Shown in pieces: positions 1 through 8,490 of a DNA stretch of 64,000 nt; the stretch's first letter is position 1; the number at the start of each line of letters is the position of its first letter. Source of the stretch: an uncultured Rhodospirillaceae bacterium (lineage in GTDB: Bacteria; Pseudomonadota; Alphaproteobacteria; Reyranellales; Reyranellaceae); contig CAMFGZ010000001.1 of assembly GCA_945952105.1 (NCBI GenBank), positions 1 to 64,000 of the forward strand, given 5' to 3'. A program made the translations under genes and the position numbers. The notes under the pieces were generated by a model. The model worked only from the letters and a program-made list of their open reading frames with translations, had not been told where the DNA came from and did no database searches.

Positions 1-15
1 CGCGAAGCCACCCCC

Positions 16-46
16 GAGAGCTTGCTCAATACGTTCACAAGCTCTC
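16..46. repeat. 9-bp inverted repeat upstream of phnE
   Basis: GAGAGCTTG (16-24) and CAAGCTCTC (38-46) are perfect complements separated by 13 nt. The hairpin ends just before the GAGGAG ribosome-binding site of the first gene. It could be a terminator or processing site of a gene off the left edge, or part of an interspersed palindromic element (the CTCAGGATGAGG that follows resembles such elements). No gene can be assigned in 1-62, although frame 1 stays open from the edge to a TGA at 115-117. Confidence 0.45.
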
Positions 47-62
47 AGGATGAGGAGAGTCG

Positions 63-938
63 GTGGACTTGCGAGAGAATGACTCGACGGGCGTTTCCCG
101 TCCCGGGAACGCACTGATGGCAAGCGCGGCTGAAAAGGCGCTTGCCGAACTCGAAGCGCAGGGGCGTGGTTTTTCGGCGCGGCGGGTGCGGCTGTGGCTG
201 ATCGCGGCGGTCGTGGTGGCCTTCTACGCCGTGTCCTGGGACCTCGCGGGCATCGACCTCGGGCGGCTGGCGACCGGCCTGCCGAAGCTCGGCCACTGGA
301 TCGCGTCGGCCTGGCCGCCCGACACGCGCGAGCTTCCGCTCTTTGCCTATCGCATCGCCGAGACGGTGGCGATGGCCGCACTCGGGACAACGCTCGCGAC
401 CCTGCTGGCCATTCCGCTGGCCATCGTGGCCAGCCGCAACATCACGCCGTGGCCCGCGCTCTATTATCCGGTGCGCTGGTTTCTGAATGCGTTGCGCGGC
501 ATCGATTCCTTCGTCTTCGCCCTGTTGTTCGTGGCGGCGGTCGGCCTCGGGCCTTTCGCCGGCGTGCTCGGCATCGCGCTACATACCTGGGGCAGCGCTG
601 CCAAATTCTTCGCCGACCATATAGAGAATGCCAATCTCGGCCCGCTCGAAGCGGTGCGCACCACCGGCGCCGGCCGCATGACGGCGATCGCCTATGCGCT
701 GGTGCCGGACATCCTGCCGGTGATGCTCTCGACCACGCTCTTCTGGTGGGAGTTCAACATCCGCGCCTCGACCGTGCTGGGCGTGGTTGGCGCGGGCGGC
801 ATCGGCCTGGAACTCAAGAACAGCATGGACCTGCTCGATTTCCCCCGGCTGTTCACCATCATCGCCATGATCCTGGTGGTCGTGACCGTGCTCGACCAGT
901 TTTCGGCCTGGCTGCGCCGGCGGCTGATCCGCGGATGA
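63..938 (+). CDS. phnE: PhnE-type ABC transporter permease
   Basis: Inner-membrane permease of a phosphonate-type ABC importer, 291 aa. A first membrane segment lies at about residues 43-60, followed by a BPD_transp_1 domain from about 95 to the end. The EAA loop that contacts the ATPase is visible around residues 195-213 (LEAVRTTGAGRM). The GTG start at 63 has a good GAGGAG Shine-Dalgarno. An ATG at 117, overlapping a TGA in another frame, is an alternative start and would remove 18 non-conserved residues. The stop overlaps the ATPase start as ATGA, so the two are translationally coupled. The substrate-binding protein is not in the window and may lie off the left edge. The 'phosphonate' name is a family label; the real substrate is unknown and may be sulfur-related given the third gene of the operon. 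Confidence 0.88.
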   Translation: MDLRENDSTGVSRPGNALMASAAEKALAELEAQGRGFSARRVRLWLIAAVVVAFYAVSWDLAGIDLGRLATGLPKLGHWIASAWPPDTRELPLFAYRIAETVAMAALGTTLATLLAIPLAIVASRNITPWPALYYPVRWFLNALRGIDSFVFALLFVAAVGLGPFAGVLGIALHTWGSAAKFFADHIENANLGPLEAVRTTGAGRMTAIAYALVPDILPVMLSTTLFWWEFNIRASTVLGVVGAGGIGLELKNSMDLLDFPRLFTIIAMILVVVTVLDQFSAWLRRRLIRG

Positions 939-1711
939 GGGACGCGCGTCAGCACGTCGCCCCGCGGCTCACCGCGGTCGGTCTCACCAAGACCTTCGAG
1001 GGGCATGCGGCGATCCAGGACATCAGCTTCTCCGTGCGCGAGGGCGAGTTCGTGGCGGTGCTGGGGCCGAGCGGCGCCGGCAAGACAACTCTCTTCCGTT
1101 GCCTGACCGGGCTTGTGTCGCCGGACAAGGGTGAGGTGAGGGTGGGCGATGAGGATGTCGCGCGGCTGCATGGGCGGGCGCGCCGTCGCATCGCCGTGGT
1201 GTTCCAGCAGTTCAACCTGGTGAGCCGCCTCAGCGCGCTCGACAACGTGCTGGCCGGCCGCCTCGGCCATGTTCCGGCCTGGCGCGGCATGCTGCGCCGC
1301 TTCGATCGCGCCGACCGTCTGCTGGCGCTGGAATGCCTCGATCGCGTCGGCCTGCTGCGACAGGCAACCCAGCGTGCCGACACGCTGTCGGGCGGGCAGC
1401 AGCAAAGGGTGGCGATCGCACGCGCCATGGCGCAGCGGCCGAGTCTGATCGTGGCCGACGAGCCTGTGGCCAGCCTCGATCCCGCCGCTGGTGCGGGTGT
1501 GCTTGAGCTGCTGCAGGGCATCGCCCGCCGGGACGGCGTAGGCGTCGTCTGCTCGCTACATCAGGTCCATCTCGCGCGCAGCTTCGCCGATCGCGTCGTG
1601 GGCCTCTCGCAGGGACGCAAGGTGATCGACAGTCCGATAGCGCGCTTTGACGAGCGGGCCTTCGGGCAACTCTACGGCAACGGCACCATGAACGCTGGAG
1701 GTTCTCCATGA
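935..1711 (+). CDS. phnC: PhnC-type ABC transporter ATP-binding protein
   Basis: ATPase subunit of the importer, 258 aa. Motifs in order: Walker A GPSGAGKT at residues 44-51, Q-loop in VFQQFNL near 90, signature LSGGQ at 151-155, Walker B LIVADEP at 171-177, and the switch histidine in SLHQ near 209. These match the PhnC family in length and order. The start ATG overlaps the permease stop (ATGA, 935-938), and its own stop overlaps the ATG of the next gene (1708-1711), so the three genes form one tight operon. Transport of an organophosphorus or organosulfur compound is inferred from family and context only. Confidence 0.9.
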   Translation: MRDARQHVAPRLTAVGLTKTFEGHAAIQDISFSVREGEFVAVLGPSGAGKTTLFRCLTGLVSPDKGEVRVGDEDVARLHGRARRRIAVVFQQFNLVSRLSALDNVLAGRLGHVPAWRGMLRRFDRADRLLALECLDRVGLLRQATQRADTLSGGQQQRVAIARAMAQRPSLIVADEPVASLDPAAGAGVLELLQGIARRDGVGVVCSLHQVHLARSFADRVVGLSQGRKVIDSPIARFDERAFGQLYGNGTMNAGGSP

Positions 1712-3240
1712 AGCCGACCGAAATCCATGTCTTTCCCGATGGCATCTCGGGTCCCGACGTCAGCTTCGATGGTGGCGACCTCGATTGCGGCAACGGCCTC
1801 CTTCTGCTGATCCGCAAGCACATCGATCCGATGTCGCGCGGCCAGTTGCTGGAAATCCTCTCGACCGAAATCTCGGTCGACGAGGACCTGCCCGCCTGGT
1901 GCCGCCTTACGTCCAACGAGCTGGTTTCGTTCCGGAAGATCGGCAAACAGCGCAGTTTCGTGATCGCCAAAGGCAAGCTCGCGGAACGAGGCGTGGTACC
2001 GGTCGCCGCGTCCGGAGCGCGCCACTCCAGTGGCGCCCGGGCTCAGGTACCAGCCCGTCCGCAAGCGCCACGCGTGCCGGTCGAGGCGCCGAAAATCCTG
2101 CCGATGTCCGTCATGGGCATCGGATCCTGGCCGCGGCCACGCTGGATGGTCGAGGCGATGCATTCCTATGTCGAGGGCAAGCTCGACGAGGCCGCGTTCC
2201 ACGAGACCGCCAACGACGCGGTCCGCCTCTGCGTCGCCGCGCAGGAGCGGTCGGGCGCCGGTGTCATCACCGACGGCGAGCAGCGCCGTGATTCCTATGC
2301 CAGCTTCGTGGCGACGCGCCTCGACAACTGCCAGCTCATCCCGCTCACCGATCTTTTACCTCTCGTCGACGATCCGGAAAAATTCGAGCGGGAGCTGCGG
2401 GCGCTCGACGTGCCCGCAGCCGACGTGCGGCACCCGGCAGTGCTGGGCCGCATCGCGCGCTCGCGTCCACTGGTGGGCCACGAGGCCGATTTCCTGCGCA
2501 CGTTGACGGCGAAGCCGATCAAGGTCGCACTGCCCGGTCCGTACCTGCTGACGCGCACCATGTGGATGGAGTGCCTGAACGAGCGCGCTTACGACAATCG
2601 AGAGGAATTGAGCGCCGACATCGTCGCGGCGCTGCGTGCTGAATTGCAGGATCTGCTGGATGCGGGCGTGTCGCTGGTGCAGTTCGACGAGCCCGTCCTG
2701 TCCGAGGTCGTGTTCAGTGGCGCCAAGAGCGGACCCAGCTTCATGTGCGGCGCGCTGTCGGAGTCGCGCGACCCCGAGCATGAGCTGGCCCTCGCGCGCG
2801 ACCTCGTGAACGCGGTGATCGAGGGCGCGCCGCGCGAGCGCATCGCGCTGCATGTCTGCCGCGGCAACTGGACGCCCGACGAATCGGTGGCGCTGGCCGG
2901 CGACTACCGCCCGCTGGTCGACACGCTGGCCCTGATGAAGGTCGGCTCCTACCTGCTGGAGATGTGCACCCCGCGCGCCGGCGAGATGGAGGTACTGAGG
3001 CGCCTGCCGCAGGACGCCCGGATCGGTATCGGCGTGGTGAACCAGAAATGCGCCCACGCCGAACCGGTCGGCGAGATCGGCGCGAGGATCGCCCGCGCCA
3101 TCGATCTGTTTGGCCGCGAACGGCTGCTCTTCCATCCCGACTGCGGGTTCGCCACCTTTGCCGACAATCCCATCTGCAGCACGAGTGCAGCGGAGGAAAA
3201 GCTACGGGGCATCGCCGAAGCGGTGGACCGGGCAAGGTAA
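1708..3240 (+). CDS. TusA-like domain fused to MetE-like zinc methyltransferase
   Basis: A two-domain protein of 510 aa. Residues about 15-90 resemble TusA sulfur carriers: LDCGNGLLLLIRKHI keeps a cysteine (C27) where TusA has its sulfur-accepting one, but the usual CPxP has become CGNG. After a linker (about 95-128), residues 130-505 resemble the C-terminal catalytic half of cobalamin-independent methionine synthase. All four zinc ligands appear present: H382 and C384 in LHVCRGNW, E418 in YLLEMC, and C479 in HPDCGF; DEPV at 327-330 also fits. The N-terminal folate-binding half of full MetE is absent, as in 'core' methionine-synthase homologues. Likely role: methyl or thiol transfer onto a zinc-bound thiol. 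Fusion to a sulfur-carrier domain and coupling to an importer suggest organosulfur or methyl-donor metabolism, which is inference. Confidence 0.85.
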   Translation: MKPTEIHVFPDGISGPDVSFDGGDLDCGNGLLLLIRKHIDPMSRGQLLEILSTEISVDEDLPAWCRLTSNELVSFRKIGKQRSFVIAKGKLAERGVVPVAASGARHSSGARAQVPARPQAPRVPVEAPKILPMSVMGIGSWPRPRWMVEAMHSYVEGKLDEAAFHETANDAVRLCVAAQERSGAGVITDGEQRRDSYASFVATRLDNCQLIPLTDLLPLVDDPEKFERELRALDVPAADVRHPAVLGRIARSRPLVGHEADFLRTLTAKPIKVALPGPYLLTRTMWMECLNERAYDNREELSADIVAALRAELQDLLDAGVSLVQFDEPVLSEVVFSGAKSGPSFMCGALSESRDPEHELALARDLVNAVIEGAPRERIALHVCRGNWTPDESVALAGDYRPLVDTLALMKVGSYLLEMCTPRAGEMEVLRRLPQDARIGIGVVNQKCAHAEPVGEIGARIARAIDLFGRERLLFHPDCGFATFADNPICSTSAAEEKLRGIAEAVDRAR

Positions 3241-3296
3241 CGGCCGCTCTCTCGCATGCTCCTCTCGATGTGAGACGACTGTGCTAAAAGGCCGGC

Positions 3297-5252
3297 ATGA
3301 AGGTGCCGGTCTCGCCTCCTCAAACAAAACGGTCGCCGCGCGAGCGGATCGACGAAAGCTCGTTCCGGCTGCTGGTCGAGGGCGTGCGGGATTATGCGAT
3401 CTACATGCTCGATCCCGAGGGTAACGTCGCGAGCTGGAACAGCGGTGCGGAGCGGTTCAAGGGCTATACGGCCGACGAAATCATCGGCAGCCACTTCTCG
3501 CGTTTCTACACCGAGCAGGATCGGCGCGACGGGCGGCCGGCGCGGGCGCTGGCGACGGCTCTCAGCGAAGGCAAGTTCGAGTCCGAGGGCTGGCGGGTGC
3601 GCAAGGACGGCACGCGCTTCTGGGCGCATGTCGTCATCGATCCGATCCGCGACGCCTCGGGCACCTTGCGTGGCTTCGCCAAGATCACGCGCGACCTCAC
3701 CGAGCGGCGGGCCACCGAGGAGGAGCTGCGCCGCAGCCAGGAGGAGTTCCGCCTGCTGGTGCAGAGCGTCACCGACTACGGCATTTGCAAGCTCGACTCC
3801 GACGGCAACGTCGTGACCTGGAATGCCGGCGCCCAGCGCATCAAGGGCTATGCTCCGGAGGAAATCCTGGGGCGCCACTTCTCCACCTTCTACACCGCGG
3901 AGGATCGTGCCAAGGGCGAGCCGCAGCGCGCGCTCGACACCGCAGCGCGCGAGGGCCGCTTCGAAAAGGAAGCGTGGCGGGTGCGCAAGGACGGAACGCG
4001 CTTCTGGGCGAGCGTCGTCATCGATCCGGTGCGCGGCGCGGACGGAGCTCTGCTGGGTTTTGCCAAGGTCACGCGCGACATCACCGAGCGCCGTCGGGCT
4101 CAGCTCGAGCTGGAGCAGGCGCGCGAGGCGCTGTTCCAGTCGCAGAAGATGGAGGCGATTGGCCAGCTCACCGGTGGCGTCGCGCACGACTTCAACAATC
4201 TCCTGACCGCGGTGATCGGCAGCCTCGAACTGGTGCGCAAGCGCCTGCCGGCCGGCGACCGCAACCTCGCGCTGATCGACAATGCCATGCAGGCGGCGCG
4301 CCGTGGCGGCGCCCTGACCCAGCGCATGCTGGCCTTCGCGCGCCGTCAGGAACTCGACCCCGAGCTCGTCTCGGTGCGCGAGCTGGTCGACGGCATGAAG
4401 AGCCTGTTCGATCACACGCTGGGTCCCGAGATCGTTCTCGACATCGACTGTCCCGTGACGCTGTCGCCGGTCAGGGTCGACACCAACCAGGTGGAAATGG
4501 CGTTGCTCAACCTGGTGGTGAATGCGCGAGATGCCATGCCGCGTGGCGGCGTCGTCGCCCTTTCCGCCGCCGAGATCGCGGTGACGGCCGCGATGGCGAC
4601 GTCGCTGTCGCTGAAGGAGGGACGTTACGTTCGGCTGCAGGTGAAGGACCAGGGCCATGGCATGGATGCCGCGACGCTGGAGCGGGCGGCCGAGCCCTTC
4701 TTCACGACCAAGGGTGTGGGCAAGGGTACCGGGCTAGGCCTGTCGATGGCGCACGGGCTCGCCGAGCAGCTCGGCGGCCGGCTGCAACTCGAGAGCCGGG
4801 AGGGGCAGGGTACTACGGCGTCGCTCTGGATTCCGGTGGCCGGCGGCGAGGCGCAGCCGGCGCTGGCGCCCGCGCCCGAGACGTCGCGGCCCCGGCCGCT
4901 CGCGATCCTGGCCGTCGACGACGACGCGCTGATCCTGGTGAACACCGCGGCGATGCTGGAGGATCTCGGCCACCAGGTCACCATCGCCTATTCCGGCCGC
5001 GAGGCGCTGGCGGCGCTGCCGGATATGCCCCGTGTCGACCTGGTGATCACCGACCAGGCAATGCCCGGCATGACGGGCACGCAGCTCATCGAGGAGATCC
5101 GCCGCGTACGCCCCGATCTCCCCGTTCTGCTTGCCACCGGCTACGCCGAACTGCCCCACGGCGAGGGCACGACGGTGCCGCGCCTCAACAAACCCTTCCT
5201 GCAGGCTCATCTCGATCAGGCCATCGCCGACACGATGAGGGGACGGCGGTAG
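3297..5252 (+). CDS. PAS-PAS hybrid sensor histidine kinase with receiver domain
   Basis: Cytosolic sensor kinase of 651 aa with no membrane segment. Two closely similar PAS/PAC modules (about residues 20-140 and 145-265) look like a tandem duplication; each has the GxNxxxWNxGAxRxKGY and RVRKDGTRFWA patterns. A short coiled coil follows. The dimerisation/phosphoacceptor motif GGVAHDFNNLL has its histidine near 297. The HATPase domain includes an N-box (NLVVNARDAMPRGG, near 400) and G boxes (GKGTGLGLS). A C-terminal receiver spans about 530-645 with the VDDD acidic patch, the phosphoacceptor aspartate in LVITDQAMPG near 586, and the NKPF lysine. The signal and partner are unknown; no response regulator is adjacent. 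Confidence 0.93.
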   Translation: MKVPVSPPQTKRSPRERIDESSFRLLVEGVRDYAIYMLDPEGNVASWNSGAERFKGYTADEIIGSHFSRFYTEQDRRDGRPARALATALSEGKFESEGWRVRKDGTRFWAHVVIDPIRDASGTLRGFAKITRDLTERRATEEELRRSQEEFRLLVQSVTDYGICKLDSDGNVVTWNAGAQRIKGYAPEEILGRHFSTFYTAEDRAKGEPQRALDTAAREGRFEKEAWRVRKDGTRFWASVVIDPVRGADGALLGFAKVTRDITERRRAQLELEQAREALFQSQKMEAIGQLTGGVAHDFNNLLTAVIGSLELVRKRLPAGDRNLALIDNAMQAARRGGALTQRMLAFARRQELDPELVSVRELVDGMKSLFDHTLGPEIVLDIDCPVTLSPVRVDTNQVEMALLNLVVNARDAMPRGGVVALSAAEIAVTAAMATSLSLKEGRYVRLQVKDQGHGMDAATLERAAEPFFTTKGVGKGTGLGLSMAHGLAEQLGGRLQLESREGQGTTASLWIPVAGGEAQPALAPAPETSRPRPLAILAVDDDALILVNTAAMLEDLGHQVTIAYSGREALAALPDMPRVDLVITDQAMPGMTGTQLIEEIRRVRPDLPVLLATGYAELPHGEGTTVPRLNKPFLQAHLDQAIADTMRGRR

Positions 5253-5361
5253 GGACGTTCTCAGCCTCCGATCTGCGAAGGCGAGGCGCTGGCAACGCCC
5301 TTCGGTGGCAAGAGTGTAAAATGCGATATAAGTAGTCGCGGGCACAACCAGAAGAGCCGGC

Positions 5362-7839
5362 ATGCGACCCTTCAATTTCTACAGCGGCGTGTTTTGCGTG
5401 ACGTCGGCGACGCTGATGCTCCAGCTGATCCAGACCCGGATGCTTTCGGTCGTCGTCTGGTACCACTTGGCCTTCTTCGTCATCAGCATGGCCATGCTCG
5501 GCCTGACTGCCGGGGCGGTATGGGTCTACCTGAAGGGGCCGCGCTTCACGGAGAAGACGCTTTCATTCGATCTTGCAAACTACAGTACCGCCTTCGCGCT
5601 GACGACGGTTCTCGGGCTCGCCCTGCAGGTCACGCTCACCCCGACCTCGCGATTTGCCTTCACGACGATCGTGATCTGGCTGGAGCTGGCTGTCGTCATT
5701 GCGGCACCGTTCTTCTACTCGGGCGTCGTGGTCAGCCTGGCTCTTACCCGCAGTCCGTTTCCGATCGGCCGGGTGTACGGTGTCGACCTCATCGGGGCGG
5801 CGGTCGGCTGCTTCGGCGTGCTGCTCCTGCTCAATGAGTTCAACGGGCCGACCGCCATTCTGTGCAGTGCGGTTCTGGTTTCGCTCGGCGCCGTGTTCTT
5901 CGCCAATTCCGGTGTCGGCGCCGTTCCGTCGAAACCCGCGTTCTCGGCACGCCTGTTGAGCTGGCACCGCGTGTGGCTCGTGGTCCTCGTGGCCGTCGCG
6001 ACGCTCAACAGCTTCGACACTCGGCGAATGGGCTTCTATCCGATCTTTGCCAAGGCGACGATGCAGCTCGACGCTCTGCCGTGGTTCGAGAAGTGGAACT
6101 CGTTTTCCCGCATCGTTGCGACGCGGCCGGCGCTGCCGGTGAGTGCGCCGCAACTGTCCGGCCCTTCACCGGCCTTCGTGCCCACCGATGCCCCCGTCCC
6201 GCAAAGCGGCATGTCGATCGATAGCGATGCCGGCACGGTCGCCTACGGAATCGAGGGCGATCTCGCGCGCGCTTCCTTCCTGAAGAGCGACATCACGAAC
6301 CTGGCCTACTATCTGCCGGACTTGAAAAGCGCCGCGGTGATCGGGGTTGGCGGCGGACGGGATATCCTGGCCGCGCGCTTGTTTGGGATCCCCAAGGTTA
6401 CGGGAGTAGAGGTCAACCCCACATTCATCAACCTGCTGCGTCCCGACGGGTTGTTCGGTTCCTTCGTCGGCATGGAGAAGATCGGCGGCATCACGCTGGT
6501 GGTGGACGAGGCCCGCAGTTGGCTCGCGCGAAGCCGCGAGAATTTCGACGTCATTCAGATGAACCTGATCGACACCTGGGCGGCGACCGGCGCGGGTGCA
6601 TTCTCTCTCAGCGAGAACGGCCTCTATACGGTCGACGCCTGGAAGATCTTCCTGCGCCGCCTCACGCCGGACGGCGTCTTCACCGTGAGCCGGTGGCATG
6701 CGGCCCAGGACGTTGCCGAAACCGGACGAATCGTGAGCCTGGCCGTTGCCTCCCTGCTGGAGCTGGGAGTCAAGGAACCCGAGAAGCACATATTCCTCGC
6801 GTGGCTTCGGCCGGGCGACGAAGGCGCCGGCATCTCCACGCTGATCGTCTCGCGGTCGGCGTTGACGGCGACGCAACTGCAAAGTCTCGGAACGGCCATC
6901 GACAGGCTGAAATTCGAGCCGCTGATCGTGCCGGGCCAGAAGTCCCCTTCGGAGACCCTGAACCGCATCGTCAACTTCACGAACCTCGCCGACCTCGAGC
7001 GCTTCACGGGTAGTTTCCGGCTCGACATGACGCCGCCGACCGACAATCGCCCCTTCTTCTTCAACCAGTTACCGTTCTCTCAGGTCTTCGCGATCGGCTT
7101 CGCCGAAGTTCCCCCCGGGGTCCGCAAGGGGAACTTCCTCGCCACCGCCACGCTGGCGGGTCTCTTCCTGATGGCACTGCTGCTGGTTCTCGTCACCATC
7201 GTGCTCCCGCTGCGCAATGCCTTGAACGATGTCGGTCAACGCCTTGCTGTAGGCGGCACGGCCTATTTCGTTCTCATCGGCGTCGGATTCATGCTTGTCG
7301 AGATCGGCCTTCTCCAGCGGTTCAGCGTGTTCCTGGGACATCCCACCTACTCGCTGAGCGTGGTGCTGTCTTCGCTGATCCTTTCGGCGGGAATCGGCAG
7401 CCTGCTTTCCGATTCCCTCAGGATTACCGGCCGCTCCAGCTTCTCCGTGTGGGTCGCGATCACCGGAGGGTACATCCTGTCGCAGGTGTTCTGGGTACCT
7501 TCGCTGCTTCTGTCGCTCGATAGCGAAACCTTGCTGGCCCGCAGCCTGGTGAGCATTGCGATCATCGCCCCGGCGGGAGTGCTCATGGGGTATGGTTTCC
7601 CGACAGGAATGAGTTTCATATCGGCGGTCGACAAGCGGCCCACGCCTTGGTTCTGGGGGATCAATGGGGCGAGCAGCGTTCTCGCTTCGGCGACGGGTGT
7701 CGCCTGCGGCATTGCCTATGGGATTGGGACGACGCTTTCCCTCGGGGCGATCTGCTACCTGCTCCTGCTTCCTGCGGCCTTCGTCATCGGCTTTCCCAAT
7801 GTGGACGCGAGTTCCAGCCGCAACGCCGCGCCTGCGTGA
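5362..7839 (+). CDS. Membrane protein with embedded spermidine-synthase-like domain
   Basis: Large polytopic protein of 825 aa. Roughly six hydrophobic segments occupy residues 1-225. A soluble Rossmann domain follows (about 240-570) with a nucleotide-binding motif VIGVGGGRDILAARL near 325 and acidic GVEVNP a few residues later, as in spermidine synthases and class I methyltransferases. Another block of about six or seven membrane segments fills residues 595-815. The layout matches the widespread, poorly understood 'spermidine synthase-like membrane protein' group. Whether it makes a polyamine, methylates or only binds an S-adenosyl ligand cannot be told from sequence. It is a monocistronic unit, convergent with plsY. 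Confidence 0.75.
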   Translation: MRPFNFYSGVFCVTSATLMLQLIQTRMLSVVVWYHLAFFVISMAMLGLTAGAVWVYLKGPRFTEKTLSFDLANYSTAFALTTVLGLALQVTLTPTSRFAFTTIVIWLELAVVIAAPFFYSGVVVSLALTRSPFPIGRVYGVDLIGAAVGCFGVLLLLNEFNGPTAILCSAVLVSLGAVFFANSGVGAVPSKPAFSARLLSWHRVWLVVLVAVATLNSFDTRRMGFYPIFAKATMQLDALPWFEKWNSFSRIVATRPALPVSAPQLSGPSPAFVPTDAPVPQSGMSIDSDAGTVAYGIEGDLARASFLKSDITNLAYYLPDLKSAAVIGVGGGRDILAARLFGIPKVTGVEVNPTFINLLRPDGLFGSFVGMEKIGGITLVVDEARSWLARSRENFDVIQMNLIDTWAATGAGAFSLSENGLYTVDAWKIFLRRLTPDGVFTVSRWHAAQDVAETGRIVSLAVASLLELGVKEPEKHIFLAWLRPGDEGAGISTLIVSRSALTATQLQSLGTAIDRLKFEPLIVPGQKSPSETLNRIVNFTNLADLERFTGSFRLDMTPPTDNRPFFFNQLPFSQVFAIGFAEVPPGVRKGNFLATATLAGLFLMALLLVLVTIVLPLRNALNDVGQRLAVGGTAYFVLIGVGFMLVEIGLLQRFSVFLGHPTYSLSVVLSSLILSAGIGSLLSDSLRITGRSSFSVWVAITGGYILSQVFWVPSLLLSLDSETLLARSLVSIAIIAPAGVLMGYGFPTGMSFISAVDKRPTPWFWGINGASSVLASATGVACGIAYGIGTTLSLGAICYLLLLPAAFVIGFPNVDASSSRNAAPA

Positions 7840-7875
7840 GGGCGGTGCGGGAGCACCGGATCAGGCGCTCCGCCC
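7840..7875. terminator. Hairpin between convergent genes
   Basis: GGGCGG (7840-7845) pairs with CCGCCC (7870-7875), and inside it GGAGC pairs with GCTCC. It lies between two convergent stops, partly inside the end of plsY. A bidirectional terminator is plausible; there is no clear T-tract. Confidence 0.35.
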
Positions 7876-8490
7876 GATCCTGGGTTCCGTGCCGGCGAGC
7901 AGTCGTCCGATGTTTGCCCGATGCAGCACGATCACGTAGAGGCCGCCGGCGATGACAAGCAGGCGATAGGGCAGCGGCTCCGGTAGCACGCAGACCAGGA
8001 CGGCGGCGGTCACGGCTGCCAGCATCGAGCTCATCGACACGATGCGCCCCATGGCCAGCACGGCGAGAAACACGGAAGCCGCGCCGAGCCCGACCGGCCA
8101 GGACAGCGCCAGCAGCACGCCGAGCCCGGTCGCCGCCGACTTGCCGCCGGTGAAGCCCAGCCACACCGAGCGGCTGTGTCCCAGCAGCGCCGCGAGGCCG
8201 CACAGGCAGATCGCCCATGGCGCGGTCTCGGCCGGGGCGCCCAGCCAGGCGAGGAACCAGCGCGCGAACAGGATTGCGGCGACGCCTTTCAGCACGTCGA
8301 CGAGAAGCACGACCAGCGCCGCGCCTTTGCCCAGCGTGCGCAGCACGTTCGTGGCGCCGGTCGAACGCGAACCGTGTTCGCGGATGTCGATGCCGCGAAG
8401 CAGCTTCCCCGCGAGATACCCGGTGGGCGTGGCGCCCAGCAGGTATGCGACGCCAACGCTTGCCGCGCCGGCGATCCAGACCCCCGTCAT
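7861..8490 (-). CDS. plsY: Glycerol-3-phosphate acyltransferase PlsY
   Basis: Inner-membrane enzyme that transfers an acyl group from acyl-phosphate to glycerol-3-phosphate, the first step of phospholipid synthesis. It is 209 aa with about five membrane segments. The three signature loops of the family are visible: SRSTGATNVLR near residue 40, a HSRSVWLGFTGGKSAATGLG loop near 105-125, and HRANIGRLLAGTEPRIG at the C-terminus. The ATG at 8490 overlaps the stop of the upstream gene (ATGA, 8487-8490), so the two are coupled. A longer frame upstream belongs to that gene's other strand reading and is not used. Confidence 0.95.
   Translation of the reverse strand: MTGVWIAGAASVGVAYLLGATPTGYLAGKLLRGIDIREHGSRSTGATNVLRTLGKGAALVVLLVDVLKGVAAILFARWFLAWLGAPAETAPWAICLCGLAALLGHSRSVWLGFTGGKSAATGLGVLLALSWPVGLGAASVFLAVLAMGRIVSMSSMLAAVTAAVLVCVLPEPLPYRLLVIAGGLYVIVLHRANIGRLLAGTEPRIGRSA

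Noticed and set aside
1..117. Open frame from the left edge to TGA at 115-117 as the end of a substrate-binding protein
   Set aside because: The 38 visible residues show no PhnD-like features, and the hairpin and Shine-Dalgarno inside it fit a non-coding leader equally well.
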